Shown piece after piece: positions 27,278 through 37,309 of a stretch of 64,000 nucleotides of DNA. The translations under genes were made by a program, and so were the position numbers. This stretch comes from Vibrio sp. CB1-14. Its GTDB lineage: Bacteria; Pseudomonadota; Gammaproteobacteria; Enterobacterales; Vibrionaceae. The stretch covers positions 1,860,001 to 1,924,000 of the forward strand of contig NZ_CP115920.1 of the NCBI RefSeq assembly GCF_040412085.2, read 5' to 3'. The first letter of the stretch is position 1, and each line of letters opens with the position of its first letter. The notes below the pieces were generated by a model. The model was not told where the DNA came from and ran no database searches. It saw nothing but the letters and a program-made list of their open reading frames with translations.

Positions 27278-29914
27278 CTAAGGCGCAGGAATGGCTGTGC
27301 GCCATTGTTTCCAGCTGGCATCACCTTCTTTATTTAGGTAGAAGGTTTGTCCGGCTTTTGCTTGTGGTTGTAGTTGGTTACCCTCTGGTGTTGAGAAAGT
27401 GATTCCCCCACGAAGCAAACTGTCCACAGTTCCTGCTTTAATATTTGCACCAGACAAGCCAAATTGAACGTTTAGGCCAGAAGCATTCCAAAATACACTA
27501 TTGGCACGAACCAGGTACGCGTAGTTAGGGTCAATCTCGATAGTAGATACCACACGATCAGCAAATGGGCCCAGTTCAACCATGGTTACACGGCCAACTT
27601 CAATATCACGATAGAGGATAGGGGTTCCTGGCTTGATAGAGCCTCTGTTCTCACTTTGTAAGACGAACTGAATGCCATTATCGACTTTTGCAAAGTCGTG
27701 CAGATCAAACTGCTTACTTGGTTCACCTTTACCCGGCTCAACAGCAATGTATTGCGACACAATGGCGCCAAGATTTTTTACCCCATTGAGGCCAATTTCA
27801 GGTTTAACCATCCAATAGTAGGCACCAGTATTGGTTAGCTGCTTCACGTACTCCGGTAGGATACGCGCAACAATCTCAACACGATCGCGATCGAAGTCAG
27901 GAAGAGTAAGCATAACTTCGCCCACTTTTACCCCTTGATACTTAATCGCCATGCCTTTGTTGATGGCCTGATCATTAGCAGTGGTAAATAGGGTGATGGA
28001 CTGTCCGAATTTACGCGCAGAGTTAAAATCAGAATAGAGCTTCCAGTTTTTACCTGTCTTATTTTCTATACCCGGCAGGCTATCGAAGGCAATGCCACCA
28101 TCAATAAGAGTTTTCAATGGTGCCGCTTTAACGTTAATACCAGAGAGTGAAGCCTCTACTTCAACGCCAGAGCGATTCCAAAATACCGTTTGTTTGGTGA
28201 CAAGGTGATTGTATTTATTATCAATAGACACATTGATGTAGACGCCGCCATCGGTCAGCTCATAATCAGCGACACTACCGACTTCCATATTGCGATACAG
28301 CAGTGGGCTACCTTTTTTAATCGGTGGCAATTCAGCTGCAAATAGCTTCATTGTCATAGAGCCAGATTGATTGTGCTTAGCGAGCTCTGCCAGTGCTTTG
28401 GTCTGAAATAGTGGGAACTCTGCACGTTCGGTTTTTTGTCCTTCGCTGACAAAGCTAATGGAGCCAGTCAGAAGCTGTTTCGCTGGTGGGACTGTTACGC
28501 TAAGTCCTGCTTCGGTTAGCTCCGCGGTTGCGCTACCCGATACGAAAAAGCGGTTTTGAGAACGAATGAGATGCTTGTATTCCACATCAATCGCAATATC
28601 CATGGCCACTTGATCATCTACCAACTCAACACTGGATAAGTTGCCAACAGGGATACCACGATAGAGAACATTAACTCCTGGTTCTAAACCGTAAGAGTTA
28701 TCAGCAAGCAGGCGAAGCGAGATAGATTTTGCTTGTACTTGGTCGAGTTCTTCTTGCTGAATGGCAATAAAGTCACGAGTTTGTGGACCTTCACCTGGGA
28801 CTAACGTTAGGAAATTGCCGGTCAGTAAGTTAGACAGGTTTTCTACACCAGTAAGGGACACTTTCGCTTCTTCGAGTAAGAAGAGGGTGCCTTGGTTGAG
28901 CATATCGCTAAACGCCGGTTCGATTGATGCAGAAGCGACAATCGAATCACGTCCATCATTGAGTGACAAATTATTAATGCGGCCAATTTCAAGCCCGCGG
29001 TACATGATTGGAGAGCCATTACCTTTGAGGTTGCTGTTGTCTGGTAGCGTGATCTTTACTGGAATGCCTCGGCCAGCCGTTTTGAGGTCTTTGTAGAGTC
29101 TAAAATCGGAACCATCTTTAACTGGCTCACCTCCATCAGGAGAGTCCACCGCGATCGCACCTGCCAAAATTGCGGCTAAGCTTTCTAAGCGAATGTCGAC
29201 ACCCTGAAAGCCAACACTTGCTCCAATGCCGCTCACGTTCCAGAAGCGGCTCTTGTTGGTAATGATGTGACGGAACTCTTCTTGAATAGACGCTTTGATA
29301 ATGACCGTTTCAGCATCATCATCAAGCTTGAAGTTGTAGACTTCGCCAATAGGTATTTTTTTGTAGACAATCTTTGAGCCAACGGAGATGCCTCCTAGAT
29401 CTTTGGCTCGCAGAGTAACGGTAAGGCCATCGTTGATCGCAAGCTCTGTTGGCACTGACTCAAGAGCAATGAATTTGGATTTTGAGCTGCTTGATTCTGT
29501 TGCCGGGTGAATGGCAATGTAGTTACCTGAGACCAGAGCATCGAGACCAGATATGCCTGACAAAGACGCAGAAGGTTTTACCAGCCAAAACTTAGTGTTC
29601 TCGCCAAGCAGTTTTGCTGCTTCTGGGTAGATGTCTGCATCAACATAGATGTTCGAGAGGTCTTCAGATAGATTGATGTCTCGGGTCATACCGACTTCAA
29701 GACCTTGGTATCGAATGGTGGTTCGTCCGGCGATCAAGCCTTGTGCATCGGAGAAATAGATTTGAACACGCTGCCCGGCATCGTGCACTGCTTTTACCAA
29801 AAGCCAGCCTGCTAAGGCAATGGTCAAAATAGGTAAGATCCAAAGCGGCGATATTCTTCGCGTTTTCTTTATCTCTGGCGCAAAAGAGGGCTGTGGCTGA
29901 TTATCATTACTCAT
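27278..29914 (-). CDS. letB: intermembrane phospholipid transport protein LetB (seven MCE domains)
   Basis: An 878-residue protein with one N-terminal transmembrane helix (ISPLWILPILTIALAGWLLV) and seven MCE domains, recognisable by the repeated motif YQGLEVG, YKKIPIG, YRGLEIG, YRGIPVG, YRNMEVG, YQGVKVG and YRDIEVG. These begin at roughly residues 47, 160, 280, 395, 510, 635 and 745. The count and length equal E. coli LetB (YebT), which forms a hexameric tunnel across the periplasm for lipids. It starts eight bases after letA ends. No domain is missing. Confidence 0.94.
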   Translation of the reverse strand: MSNDNQPQPSFAPEIKKTRRISPLWILPILTIALAGWLLVKAVHDAGQRVQIYFSDAQGLIAGRTTIRYQGLEVGMTRDINLSEDLSNIYVDADIYPEAAKLLGENTKFWLVKPSASLSGISGLDALVSGNYIAIHPATESSSSKSKFIALESVPTELAINDGLTVTLRAKDLGGISVGSKIVYKKIPIGEVYNFKLDDDAETVIIKASIQEEFRHIITNKSRFWNVSGIGASVGFQGVDIRLESLAAILAGAIAVDSPDGGEPVKDGSDFRLYKDLKTAGRGIPVKITLPDNSNLKGNGSPIMYRGLEIGRINNLSLNDGRDSIVASASIEPAFSDMLNQGTLFLLEEAKVSLTGVENLSNLLTGNFLTLVPGEGPQTRDFIAIQQEELDQVQAKSISLRLLADNSYGLEPGVNVLYRGIPVGNLSSVELVDDQVAMDIAIDVEYKHLIRSQNRFFVSGSATAELTEAGLSVTVPPAKQLLTGSISFVSEGQKTERAEFPLFQTKALAELAKHNQSGSMTMKLFAAELPPIKKGSPLLYRNMEVGSVADYELTDGGVYINVSIDNKYNHLVTKQTVFWNRSGVEVEASLSGINVKAAPLKTLIDGGIAFDSLPGIENKTGKNWKLYSDFNSARKFGQSITLFTTANDQAINKGMAIKYQGVKVGEVMLTLPDFDRDRVEIVARILPEYVKQLTNTGAYYWMVKPEIGLNGVKNLGAIVSQYIAVEPGKGEPSKQFDLHDFAKVDNGIQFVLQSENRGSIKPGTPILYRDIEVGRVTMVELGPFADRVVSTIEIDPNYAYLVRANSVFWNASGLNVQFGLSGANIKAGTVDSLLRGGITFSTPEGNQLQPQAKAGQTFYLNKEGDASWKQWRTAIPAP

Positions 29915-29922
29915 TAATGCTA

Positions 29923-31173
29923 CTACTCAACAGTGTTGTCTGACTCAGATTGAATTTTGGACGCATGCTTATCCCATAACAATCGTGGGTCAATAGATTC
30001 GGCGGCCAACATAGTTAAGACCACCACAATTCCGAATGCAACCGCGCCAAAACCTGGAGTGAAGTTTAGGATTTGTCCGCGATCCACTAGCGTTAACATG
30101 ATGGCGATGACGAACAAGTCAGTCATCGACCATTTACCAATCCACTTGATGGCTCGGTAAATCATCAGCGCATGACGATGATTTTTGACCATATTGAATT
30201 GAATACAAATAAGGAGGTATGCCAGTCCCACAATTTTAGCGACGGGAACCACGATACTAGCAACGAAAATAATGATGGCGATGCCCAGCATGTCATTATT
30301 AATTAATGATGCCACACCAGAGAAGATCGTATCTTCCAATAGTTGACCATTGGTGATGAGAATCGAGATGGGGATCAAGTTTGCAGGGAGTATGGCAATG
30401 GTTGCTGCGATAAGTAGTGCCCATGTTTTCTGCATTGAATTGGGCTTACGGTGGTGGAGCGCACTACCGCATCGTATACATGCTGTGTTTTCTTGCTGCG
30501 ATAGGTGGCAGCTATGACAATGAATACGTTTTTCGGTAATCGCCAAGCGACTTTCCGGATGCCATAACTCCCAATAGCGGCGAGTGCTGACACGATTGAT
30601 AATCAGAATAGTAATGACCTGCAAGATAACTAAACTATAGAGGGCATTGCCAACGAAGATATCGGAATAGTCTTGCAGCTTGAAACAGGATATCGCCACA
30701 CTAATGAGGAATACATCCAACATCACCCAATGGCGACTGTGGTCAAGAATGAATAGCGACCACTTCAGCGGCATAAACCAGTGTCTTCTCAGTGAAAAGT
30801 GAGCGCTTAGGATAGAAAAACACATCGCAAGTGGTGCAATGGTGTGACAAAACATGGTGAGTAGCGCTAGACCCAGATAGCCTTCTTTAACGAGAGCGTG
30901 AAAGCCTTCCATTAAAGTGCCCTCTATATTTACTCCAACCAAGCGAATAGTAATAAAGTCGAAGTAGTATGAGGGAATAAACAGCAACAGACAGGTAATA
31001 GCCAGCGCTAGGTTGCCATTTAGTGATGCGTGTTCGCTGCGATACACAGTGGTACCGCAGCGAGGACAATCAGCAGTTTGTCCAGGTTCCAGAGGAATAG
31101 TGTCGACAGGTAGTTCACAGTTCTCACAGAGTCTAACTTGCGAAGCTGGTGATGAGTGGGCACAGCTTTTCAT
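29923..31173 (-). CDS. letA: inner-membrane lipid transport protein LetA (PqiA family)
   Basis: A 416-residue polytopic protein of the PqiA/YebS family that partners LetB. It has two PqiA modules of four helices each. Each is preceded by a zinc-ribbon-like cysteine set: CENCELP...CPRCG at residues 17-40 and CHSCHLS...CIRCG in the middle. The start chosen is the ATG of MKSCAHSS; two GTG codons directly before it are in frame. The gene overlaps nothing and lies about 40 bases from the ABC exporter gene upstream on the same strand. Confidence 0.93.
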   Translation of the reverse strand: MKSCAHSSPASQVRLCENCELPVDTIPLEPGQTADCPRCGTTVYRSEHASLNGNLALAITCLLLFIPSYYFDFITIRLVGVNIEGTLMEGFHALVKEGYLGLALLTMFCHTIAPLAMCFSILSAHFSLRRHWFMPLKWSLFILDHSRHWVMLDVFLISVAISCFKLQDYSDIFVGNALYSLVILQVITILIINRVSTRRYWELWHPESRLAITEKRIHCHSCHLSQQENTACIRCGSALHHRKPNSMQKTWALLIAATIAILPANLIPISILITNGQLLEDTIFSGVASLINNDMLGIAIIIFVASIVVPVAKIVGLAYLLICIQFNMVKNHRHALMIYRAIKWIGKWSMTDLFVIAIMLTLVDRGQILNFTPGFGAVAFGIVVVLTMLAAESIDPRLLWDKHASKIQSESDNTVE

Positions 31174-31212
31174 CACCACTAGTTCTGTCCTTCTAGTGAT
31201 GTACGGGTAACG

Positions 31213-33009
31213 TTAGCTTGCTGACTGCACAGTACCGTACAAGGTTTGGTACAGACCTTCTTTTTCGACCAATTCAATATGGGTTCCTGATTGTGTTACC
31301 TGACCATCTTCGAGTACATAGATGAGGTCTGCTTGTTTCACCGCAGAGAGTCTGTGCGCAACAATAAGCGTTGTGCGATCTTTCAAAAACTCACTAAGCG
31401 CAGTATGTAGAGCAGCCTCTGTTGCTGTGTCGAGCGCCGATGTCGCTTCATCCAAAATCACAAACTGCGGATCGCTTAGAATCATGCGAGCGATTGCCAA
31501 GCGCTGTCTTTGACCGCCTGACAGCCGAATGCCATTTTTGCCAATTTGAGTTTCTAGCCCATCAACAAGCTGATCCGTGACATCTTGAAGCTGCGCTACT
31601 TTCAGCGCATTCCATATGGAGAAGTCATCGTACTCTTTTCCAAGAGTCAAATTATGCCTTAAGCTGTCATTAAAGAGTATAGGTTGCTGTAAAACAACAG
31701 CAATTTTATCTCGAATAATGTCAAAACCTATGTCATTTGTGTCAACTCCATTGAACTTGATAATGCCTTGGTTTTGCTTATACACGCCAATAAGTAACTG
31801 GATGAGTGTTGACTTGCCGCCACCACTGGCTCCAACTAAGGCTACTTTCTTTCCTGCGGGTATGTCCAAGCTCAACCGTTTGAGGACATCCTTGTCTGAG
31901 TTATAGGAGAACACCACGTTTTCAATCGCGACATCGACTTGGGTGTTGTCGACGAATGGATTAATTTTACTGACGATTTGTGGCTCTTCATCGAGGTCGA
32001 GCAGCGTATTGATGCGGTTAAGAGCTGCTTTGGCGCTGTACCAAGAAAACTGAATGCTCAGCAGCTCTTGAACAGGCCCCAACATAAACCACAAGTAACC
32101 GAAGACGGCAAAAATCTGTCCGATGGTCAAATCACTAAATAGAACCATCACCATGGCTACGGCTCTAAAAAGTTCAAAACCAATCAGGAACAGCAAGAAA
32201 GAGAGTCGACCTGCAGCTTCCGACTGCCAGGCATATTTGTCGGCATTGGATCTTACTTCATTGGCATGCTCTTTTAATTGATTTAAAAAGTCACGCTCTC
32301 GGTTGGCTGCGCGTAACTGATAGATGCCATCTAGTGTTTCGACTAAACGATTTTGAAATTTCTCAAATGCTTGGTTTTCTCGCTTTTTAAGATGCTTAAC
32401 CATACCGCCAAGTTTCTTTGAAAAGTAAACCACTACAGGGTTAACCAACAAAATAAACAAGCCTAGACGCCAGTCTAACCACAGCAACACAATAGCAGTG
32501 CCGATCACAGTGAGAAAACTAATTATGAACTTACTCAGTGTGGAGCCGATGAATTGGTCGATTGTTTCGATATCGGTAATAAGGTGGGCGTTAATACCAC
32601 CGCTGCTGCGGGTTTCGTACTGAGCGATGCTAATTCGTCCGAGCTTATCGATCATTTTGCAGCGGATTTGATAGGTAATGGTCTTAGACACTAAGGTGAA
32701 TTGACGTCCCTGCAGAATGTTTAAACCTTGGCTGACTGTTCGCATCATAACCACTAGCACCAGAGTCATTGCTATATAGCCGATAGGAGTTTGCCAGCTA
32801 TCAAGCATGAAGGTGTTCATCATAGCAAGGCCACTAGCAGGTTGGTCTAGAAGAACTTCATCAACCATTAAGGGCATCAATAGCGGAATAGGGACGCTAA
32901 TCAGCGTAGCGATAATCGCGATGAGATTAGCAACAATTAAACGTGGCTTGTGATTTTTTACTTGAGTTATCAACCAGGAACGGCTAATAGTGTCTTTGGT
33001 ATTCGGCAT
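31213..33009 (-). CDS. ABC exporter, fused permease and ATPase
   Basis: A 598-residue half-transporter of the MsbA/MdlB type. The N-terminal part has six helices (first LIVANLIAIIATLISVPIPLLMP), and the C-terminal ATPase has Walker A VGASGGGKST, signature LSGGQRQRLAIARM, Walker B FVILDEATSALD and switch histidine IVAHRLSAV. There is no N-terminal C39 peptidase or related domain, so it is not an obvious type I secretion ATPase for the adhesin. The substrate is unknown. It diverges from msrC and is followed closely by letAB, which might be transcribed with it. Confidence 0.88.
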   Translation of the reverse strand: MPNTKDTISRSWLITQVKNHKPRLIVANLIAIIATLISVPIPLLMPLMVDEVLLDQPASGLAMMNTFMLDSWQTPIGYIAMTLVLVVMMRTVSQGLNILQGRQFTLVSKTITYQIRCKMIDKLGRISIAQYETRSSGGINAHLITDIETIDQFIGSTLSKFIISFLTVIGTAIVLLWLDWRLGLFILLVNPVVVYFSKKLGGMVKHLKKRENQAFEKFQNRLVETLDGIYQLRAANRERDFLNQLKEHANEVRSNADKYAWQSEAAGRLSFLLFLIGFELFRAVAMVMVLFSDLTIGQIFAVFGYLWFMLGPVQELLSIQFSWYSAKAALNRINTLLDLDEEPQIVSKINPFVDNTQVDVAIENVVFSYNSDKDVLKRLSLDIPAGKKVALVGASGGGKSTLIQLLIGVYKQNQGIIKFNGVDTNDIGFDIIRDKIAVVLQQPILFNDSLRHNLTLGKEYDDFSIWNALKVAQLQDVTDQLVDGLETQIGKNGIRLSGGQRQRLAIARMILSDPQFVILDEATSALDTATEAALHTALSEFLKDRTTLIVAHRLSAVKQADLIYVLEDGQVTQSGTHIELVEKEGLYQTLYGTVQSAS

Positions 33010-33091
33010 GCTTTTGAGAATGGTTCCTATTTCTATTTTGTTGGCATTGTACGTTTATCGTTGGAATTTAAAAGCTATTAATGGAAATATC

Positions 33092-33565
33092 ATGAATTTA
33101 GACAACTATGAGCGTCTTACAAAACAGGCGGTTGCGCTCATCGAATCGGAAACCGACTTCATCGCTAACCTTTCTAATATTAGTGCACTTCTATTCATGG
33201 AGTTAGAAGACCTTAACTGGGCTGGCTTTTATTTGATGAAACAAGGCGAACTCGTCCTTGGTCCATTCCAAGGGAAACCGGCTTGTGTCCGAATTCCAGT
33301 AGGCCGAGGTGTTTGTGGTACTGCCGCTGCAACCAATACGGTACAACGTGTATACGATGTTCATGCATTTGAAGGTCATATCGCTTGTGACGCTGCGAGT
33401 AATTCTGAGATCGTAATTCCGTTTTCTATAAATGGAGAGATTGCCGGGGTGTTGGACATTGATAGCCCAAGTATTGGTCGATTCAACGAAATTGATGAAG
33501 AGGGATTAACCAAGTTCATGGATTCCGTACAAAAGGTGCTTAATTCCCATACAAACGTGGGCTAA
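33092..33565 (+). CDS. msrC: free methionine-(R)-sulfoxide reductase (GAF domain)
   Basis: A 157-residue GAF-domain enzyme that reduces free methionine-R-sulfoxide. The three cysteines used in catalysis and resolution are present: Cys65 (GKPACVRI), Cys75 (GRGVCGTAA) and Cys99 (GHIACDAASNSEIV). I chose the ATG at MNLDNYERL; a 34-codon upstream extension is hydrophobic, lacks a ribosome site and overlaps the divergent ABC gene. E. coli has the same gene (yebR) next to yebS, so the neighbourhood is conserved. Confidence 0.94.
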   Translation: MNLDNYERLTKQAVALIESETDFIANLSNISALLFMELEDLNWAGFYLMKQGELVLGPFQGKPACVRIPVGRGVCGTAAATNTVQRVYDVHAFEGHIACDAASNSEIVIPFSINGEIAGVLDIDSPSIGRFNEIDEEGLTKFMDSVQKVLNSHTNVG

Positions 33566-33588
33566 AATCACATTTGCCTGTGGTTTTT
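33565..33588 (+). terminator. possible weak terminator after msrC
   Basis: AATCACA and TGTGGTT can pair (one G-T) around TTTGCC, followed by TTTC. It overlaps the end of msrC; proQ follows 75 bases later. Confidence 0.45.
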
Positions 33589-33663
33589 CTATTGCAGGTC
33601 ACTATAATACCAAGAATATTTTTCTTAATGCTTCGCGGATAACCGCATTAACCAGGAACCCAC

Positions 33664-34293
33664 ATGGAAAACACTGAGAAGTTGAAGAACAGCAAAGAAA
33701 TTATCGCGTATATTGCTGAATGTTTCCCTAAATGCTTTACTGTAGAAGGTGAAGCGAAACCACTTAAAATTGGTATCTTTCAAGATCTTGCTGAGCGTCT
33801 AAAAGATGATGAGAAAGTAAGCAAGACTCAGCTACGTTCAGCGTTAAGACAATACACTTCTTCTTGGCGTTACCTACACGGTGTTAAACCTGGAGCAGTG
33901 CGTGTTGATCTTGATGGTAACGATTGTGGTGTATTAGAAGAAGAGCACGTAGAGCACGCAAAAGCGACGCTAGCAGAAAGCAAGGCAAAAGTTGCTGCTC
34001 GTCGTAAAGAACAAGCTCAAAAAGCTCGTGAAGAAGGTAAAGCGAAACCTAAAGCTAAAAAGCCTCAAGGTGCACGTAAGCCACAGACTACAAAGAAAAC
34101 AGCGAAAGTAAGTAAGCCAGTTGAAACGCGCGCTTTGAATGCAGATGAGATGATCATCGGTAAGCAAGTAAACGTAAACATGGGCAAAGGGAACATGGCT
34201 GCGACCATTGTTGAAATCAATAAGGAAGATGTGCGCGTTCAGCTAATAAATGGCCTACAAATGGTTGTTAAAGCGGAGCACCTGCGCGCATAA
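33664..34293 (+). CDS. proQ: RNA chaperone ProQ
   Basis: A 209-residue RNA-binding protein. The N-terminal FinO-like domain (about residues 1-110) shows [19 protein letters not shown] and [19 protein letters not shown] lysine/alanine-rich linker follows (about 110-160), then a short C-terminal Tudor-like domain ([20 protein letters not shown]). It stabilises and pairs small RNAs with mRNAs. It lies 17 bases upstream of prc, the same proQ-prc order as in E. coli, and the two are probably one operon. Confidence 0.95.
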   Translation: MENTEKLKNSKEIIAYIAECFPKCFTVEGEAKPLKIGIFQDLAERLKDDEKVSKTQLRSALRQYTSSWRYLHGVKPGAVRVDLDGNDCGVLEEEHVEHAKATLAESKAKVAARRKEQAQKAREEGKAKPKAKKPQGARKPQTTKKTAKVSKPVETRALNADEMIIGKQVNVNMGKGNMAATIVEINKEDVRVQLINGLQMVVKAEHLRA

Positions 34294-34310
34294 AGGAGAT
34301 ATTCCTACGC

Positions 34311-36314
34311 ATGAAGTGCCGTTCAAAAGTATCTTTAATCGCTGCTAGCCTTTGGCTAGCAGCTTCTTCGGCTCAAGCCATTGAAGCAAAGTACGAAAAA
34401 TCAAAAATTCCTACTTTAGCTCCAGAAGCTCAGCATGAGACCGCCAGTAAACGTGTGACATCTCGATTCACTCGTTCTCACTACAAGCATTTCACTTTAG
34501 ATGATGAATTTTCAAAGGCGATATTTGCTCGTTATTTGGAAATGCTCGACTACAATCGCAACATTTTTACCCAATCTGACATTGATAAGTTCGACGCTTG
34601 GTCATCAAAGCTCGATGATCAATTGAAGGCTGGTAATAACCAGATTGCGTTTGATGTTTACAATCTCTCAATGCAGAAACGCTATGACCGTTTTGTCTAC
34701 GCACTTTCTTTGTTAGGCAAAGAGATGAAGTTTGACGTTGATGAGGCAATCACTCTTGATCGTTCAGAGGCTGAATGGCCTAAAGACGAGGCAGAGCTTG
34801 ATGAGTTGTGGCGCAAGCGCGTCAAATATGATGCTTTGAACCTCAAACTTGCTGGTAAAGATTGGGACGAAATCAAAGAGACATTGGGCAAGCGTTACAA
34901 CAATGCGATTAAACGCCTTACTCAATCACACAACGAAGATGCGTTTCAGATTTACATGAATGCCTTCGCGCGTGAGGTGGATCCTCATACTAGCTACCTG
35001 TCACCACGTTCTGCAGAGCAATTTCAATCAGAGATGAATCTTTCTCTTGAAGGAATTGGTGCGGTGCTGCAATTGACGGACGACTATACGGTTATCCGCT
35101 CTCTGGTTGCTGGTGGTCCTGCATCGAAAAGCAAACAGCTTGGCGAAGGTGACCGCATCATTGGTGTCGGACAAGATGGTGAAGACATTGTTGATGTTAT
35201 CGGTTGGCGTTTGGATGATGTTGTACAACTAATCAAGGGGCCTAAAGGCACCAAAGTTAAACTGCAAATTCTTCCTGAAGGTAAAGATGCTAAGGCGTCA
35301 GTTGTAGAGATTGTTCGTGACAAGATCCGTCTTGAAGACCGAGCGGTTAAGTCAGAAATCATTGAGAAAGATGGCAAGAAGATAGGTGTGATTGAAGTCC
35401 CTAGCTTTTACGTAGGGCTTTCTAAAGATACTGACAAACTGATTACTGAGCTCAAAGAAAAAGGCGTTGATGGCATCATCGTTGATCTTCGAAACAACGG
35501 AGGCGGCGCGTTAACAGAAGCAACAGCACTGTCGGGTCTTTTCATTGAAAGTGGTCCAGTTGTTCAAGTTCGCGATAGCTATGGTCGTGTCAATGTGAAC
35601 AGCGATACTGATGGCAAAATCAGCTATCAAGGTCCAATGACGGTTCTGGTCAATCGCTACAGTGCATCAGCCTCTGAGATTTTCGCCGCAGCGTTGCAAG
35701 ATTACGGTCGAGCTATTGTTTTGGGTGAGAACTCATTCGGTAAAGGTACGGTTCAGCAGCATCGTTCGCTAAATCATATCTATGACTTGTTCGATAAAGA
35801 GCTTGGTTATGTTCAATACACCATCCAGAAGTTCTATCGCATCGACGGTGGTAGTACTCAAAACCGTGGTGTAGTGCCAGATGTAGCTTTCCCGACGGCG
35901 GTTGATCCTGCGGAAACAGGAGAGAGTGTTGAAGATAACGCTCTACCTTGGGACAGCATTGATAAAGCGAAATACACACAGTTACAACGTAACGATGAAG
36001 TAATCGCATCATTAAAGGCTGCTCACGAAAAACGCATTGCTACGGATATGGAATACGGCTTTATTGCTGAAGACATTGCCAAGTACAAAGCAGAAAAAGA
36101 CGATAAGACATTGTCTTTAAGTGAAGCAGCACGTAAACAAGAAAGTGATGAATCAGACGTTCGTCGTTTGGAACGCGTTAATCAACGCCAGAAAGCAGCA
36201 GGTGAAAAACCTTATGCAACGCTTGATGACATTCCAAAAGACTACGAAGTGCCAGATGCTTACTTGGATGAGGCGGTAGCAATCACTGTCGATCTTGTTA
36301 ACAGTAAAGCGTAA
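34311..36314 (+). CDS. prc: carboxy-terminal (tail-specific) processing protease Prc
   Basis: A 667-residue periplasmic protease with signal peptide (VSLIAASLWLAASSAQA). A PDZ domain (about residues 240-320; GIGAVLQLTDDYTVIRSLV) precedes the catalytic S41 domain. The Ser-Lys dyad is intact: Ser453 in YSASASEIFAAAL and Lys478 in GENSFGKGTVQ. Prc trims lipoproteins and cell-wall hydrolases such as MepS in E. coli. AAAGGAGA precedes the start. It ends in a strong terminator. Confidence 0.95.
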   Translation: MKCRSKVSLIAASLWLAASSAQAIEAKYEKSKIPTLAPEAQHETASKRVTSRFTRSHYKHFTLDDEFSKAIFARYLEMLDYNRNIFTQSDIDKFDAWSSKLDDQLKAGNNQIAFDVYNLSMQKRYDRFVYALSLLGKEMKFDVDEAITLDRSEAEWPKDEAELDELWRKRVKYDALNLKLAGKDWDEIKETLGKRYNNAIKRLTQSHNEDAFQIYMNAFAREVDPHTSYLSPRSAEQFQSEMNLSLEGIGAVLQLTDDYTVIRSLVAGGPASKSKQLGEGDRIIGVGQDGEDIVDVIGWRLDDVVQLIKGPKGTKVKLQILPEGKDAKASVVEIVRDKIRLEDRAVKSEIIEKDGKKIGVIEVPSFYVGLSKDTDKLITELKEKGVDGIIVDLRNNGGGALTEATALSGLFIESGPVVQVRDSYGRVNVNSDTDGKISYQGPMTVLVNRYSASASEIFAAALQDYGRAIVLGENSFGKGTVQQHRSLNHIYDLFDKELGYVQYTIQKFYRIDGGSTQNRGVVPDVAFPTAVDPAETGESVEDNALPWDSIDKAKYTQLQRNDEVIASLKAAHEKRIATDMEYGFIAEDIAKYKAEKDDKTLSLSEAARKQESDESDVRRLERVNQRQKAAGEKPYATLDDIPKDYEVPDAYLDEAVAITVDLVNSKA

Positions 36315-36336
36315 GCTTTATGCTGGTTACCAATAG

Positions 36337-36363
36337 AAACGAGCGGCAACGCTCGTTTTTTTT
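36337..36363 (+). terminator. intrinsic terminator of proQ-prc
   Basis: AAACGAGCG and CGCTCGTTT pair and the T-run continues for eight bases. Confidence 0.87.
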
Positions 36364-36484
36364 CACCCGCATGAAAGCTGCCTCAATTCTGATACTTAAA
36401 ATTAAAAACCGTGATTTAGATCAAAATATTTAGCAATCTCGTATTAAGCCTCCTAAGCTTTAAGTACTGGTGAGGGGGATACAT

Positions 36485-37147
36485 ATGAGATGGATTACGC
36501 TAATTCTGTGTGTTTTTTCGTTTGGAGTATTGTCGGAAACACGCAAAGATAATAATGACTTAACACAATTTGATCAGCCGTTTTTGCTTGGAGATTGGTA
36601 TTTAGTCAATCCCAGTCCAGGTGAATCACCGGATGCCTTTCTGGCCATCAAACTAACACTTCAATCTAACTATTCGTTTAGCATTGATATTCAAAAACAA
36701 GATTACAGTATTGAACATTGGGAAGGTTTGTTTACCGCTAACGAAGATACCATCATTCTTGGCTTAAACTCCGATGAGCCACAAGTCTACAGTTACAGTG
36801 GTAATCACAATATGCTCAACCTTAATGGGGTTGTCTTTACCAAAGCGCTCTCTAACTCGCTTGCTGGAATTTGGTCATCGGTGAGTGTCTCGGGTGATGA
36901 CAAACACGCTCAAGATATCGCTCGCATGGATCTAATTCTACAGCCGGATTTTGTGTTTACATTTCGTGTAAGTTCAAGCGAAGGTAGCGAAGCCATTCAT
37001 AGCGGTGTTTACTACACCGAAGATGATCATATCGTACTTCTTTATCAAGATGGTGAACACGATGCTACATATACACTAGATCAAGATGAACTCACTTTAG
37101 AAGTTGAAGATGGTGATATGTTTGCGGTGTTAAATCGTATTCGTTAA
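36485..37147 (+). CDS. exported protein with two lipocalin-like half repeats, function unknown
   Basis: A 220-residue protein with a signal peptide (WITLILCVFSFGVLS). I do not recognise a named family. The mature part is two copies of about 95 residues, each built as GxW ... hydrophobic strand ... aromatic strand ... Y ... D.I.L ... L.L. Compare LLGDWYLVNPS ... YSFSIDIQ ... EDTIILGL with LAGIWSSVSVS ... FVFTFRVS ... DDHIVLLY. Such modules resemble lipocalin-like (META/DUF-type) beta barrels. GAGGGGG lies eight bases before the ATG. It stands alone with its own terminator between prc and pepN. Confidence 0.7.
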   Translation: MRWITLILCVFSFGVLSETRKDNNDLTQFDQPFLLGDWYLVNPSPGESPDAFLAIKLTLQSNYSFSIDIQKQDYSIEHWEGLFTANEDTIILGLNSDEPQVYSYSGNHNMLNLNGVVFTKALSNSLAGIWSSVSVSGDDKHAQDIARMDLILQPDFVFTFRVSSSEGSEAIHSGVYYTEDDHIVLLYQDGEHDATYTLDQDELTLEVEDGDMFAVLNRIR

Positions 37148-37168
37148 CAAAAGTTTATAAAACATTTG

Positions 37169-37196
37169 AGCGTCAACTCACGTTGGCGCTTTTTTT
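37169..37196 (+). terminator. intrinsic terminator of the lipocalin-like gene
   Basis: AGCGTCAAC and GTTGGCGCT form a stem with one G-T pair, followed by seven T residues. Confidence 0.8.
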
Positions 37197-37309
37197 GTGT
37201 CTTGCTTTGTAAACATTGTCTGCAAACCTTTGTCTGTCGGAGTATAATCGACGCGATTCAGCAATATTTCAATATTCTGCTAACAAATAATAAAGACAAG
37301 GACTAAAGG

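Noticed and set aside
31213..33009. ABC exporter as the type I secretion ATPase of the adhesin
   Set aside because: It lacks the C39-like N-terminal domain of LapB-type ATPases, has no HlyD partner, and sits in the conserved msrC-letAB neighbourhood.
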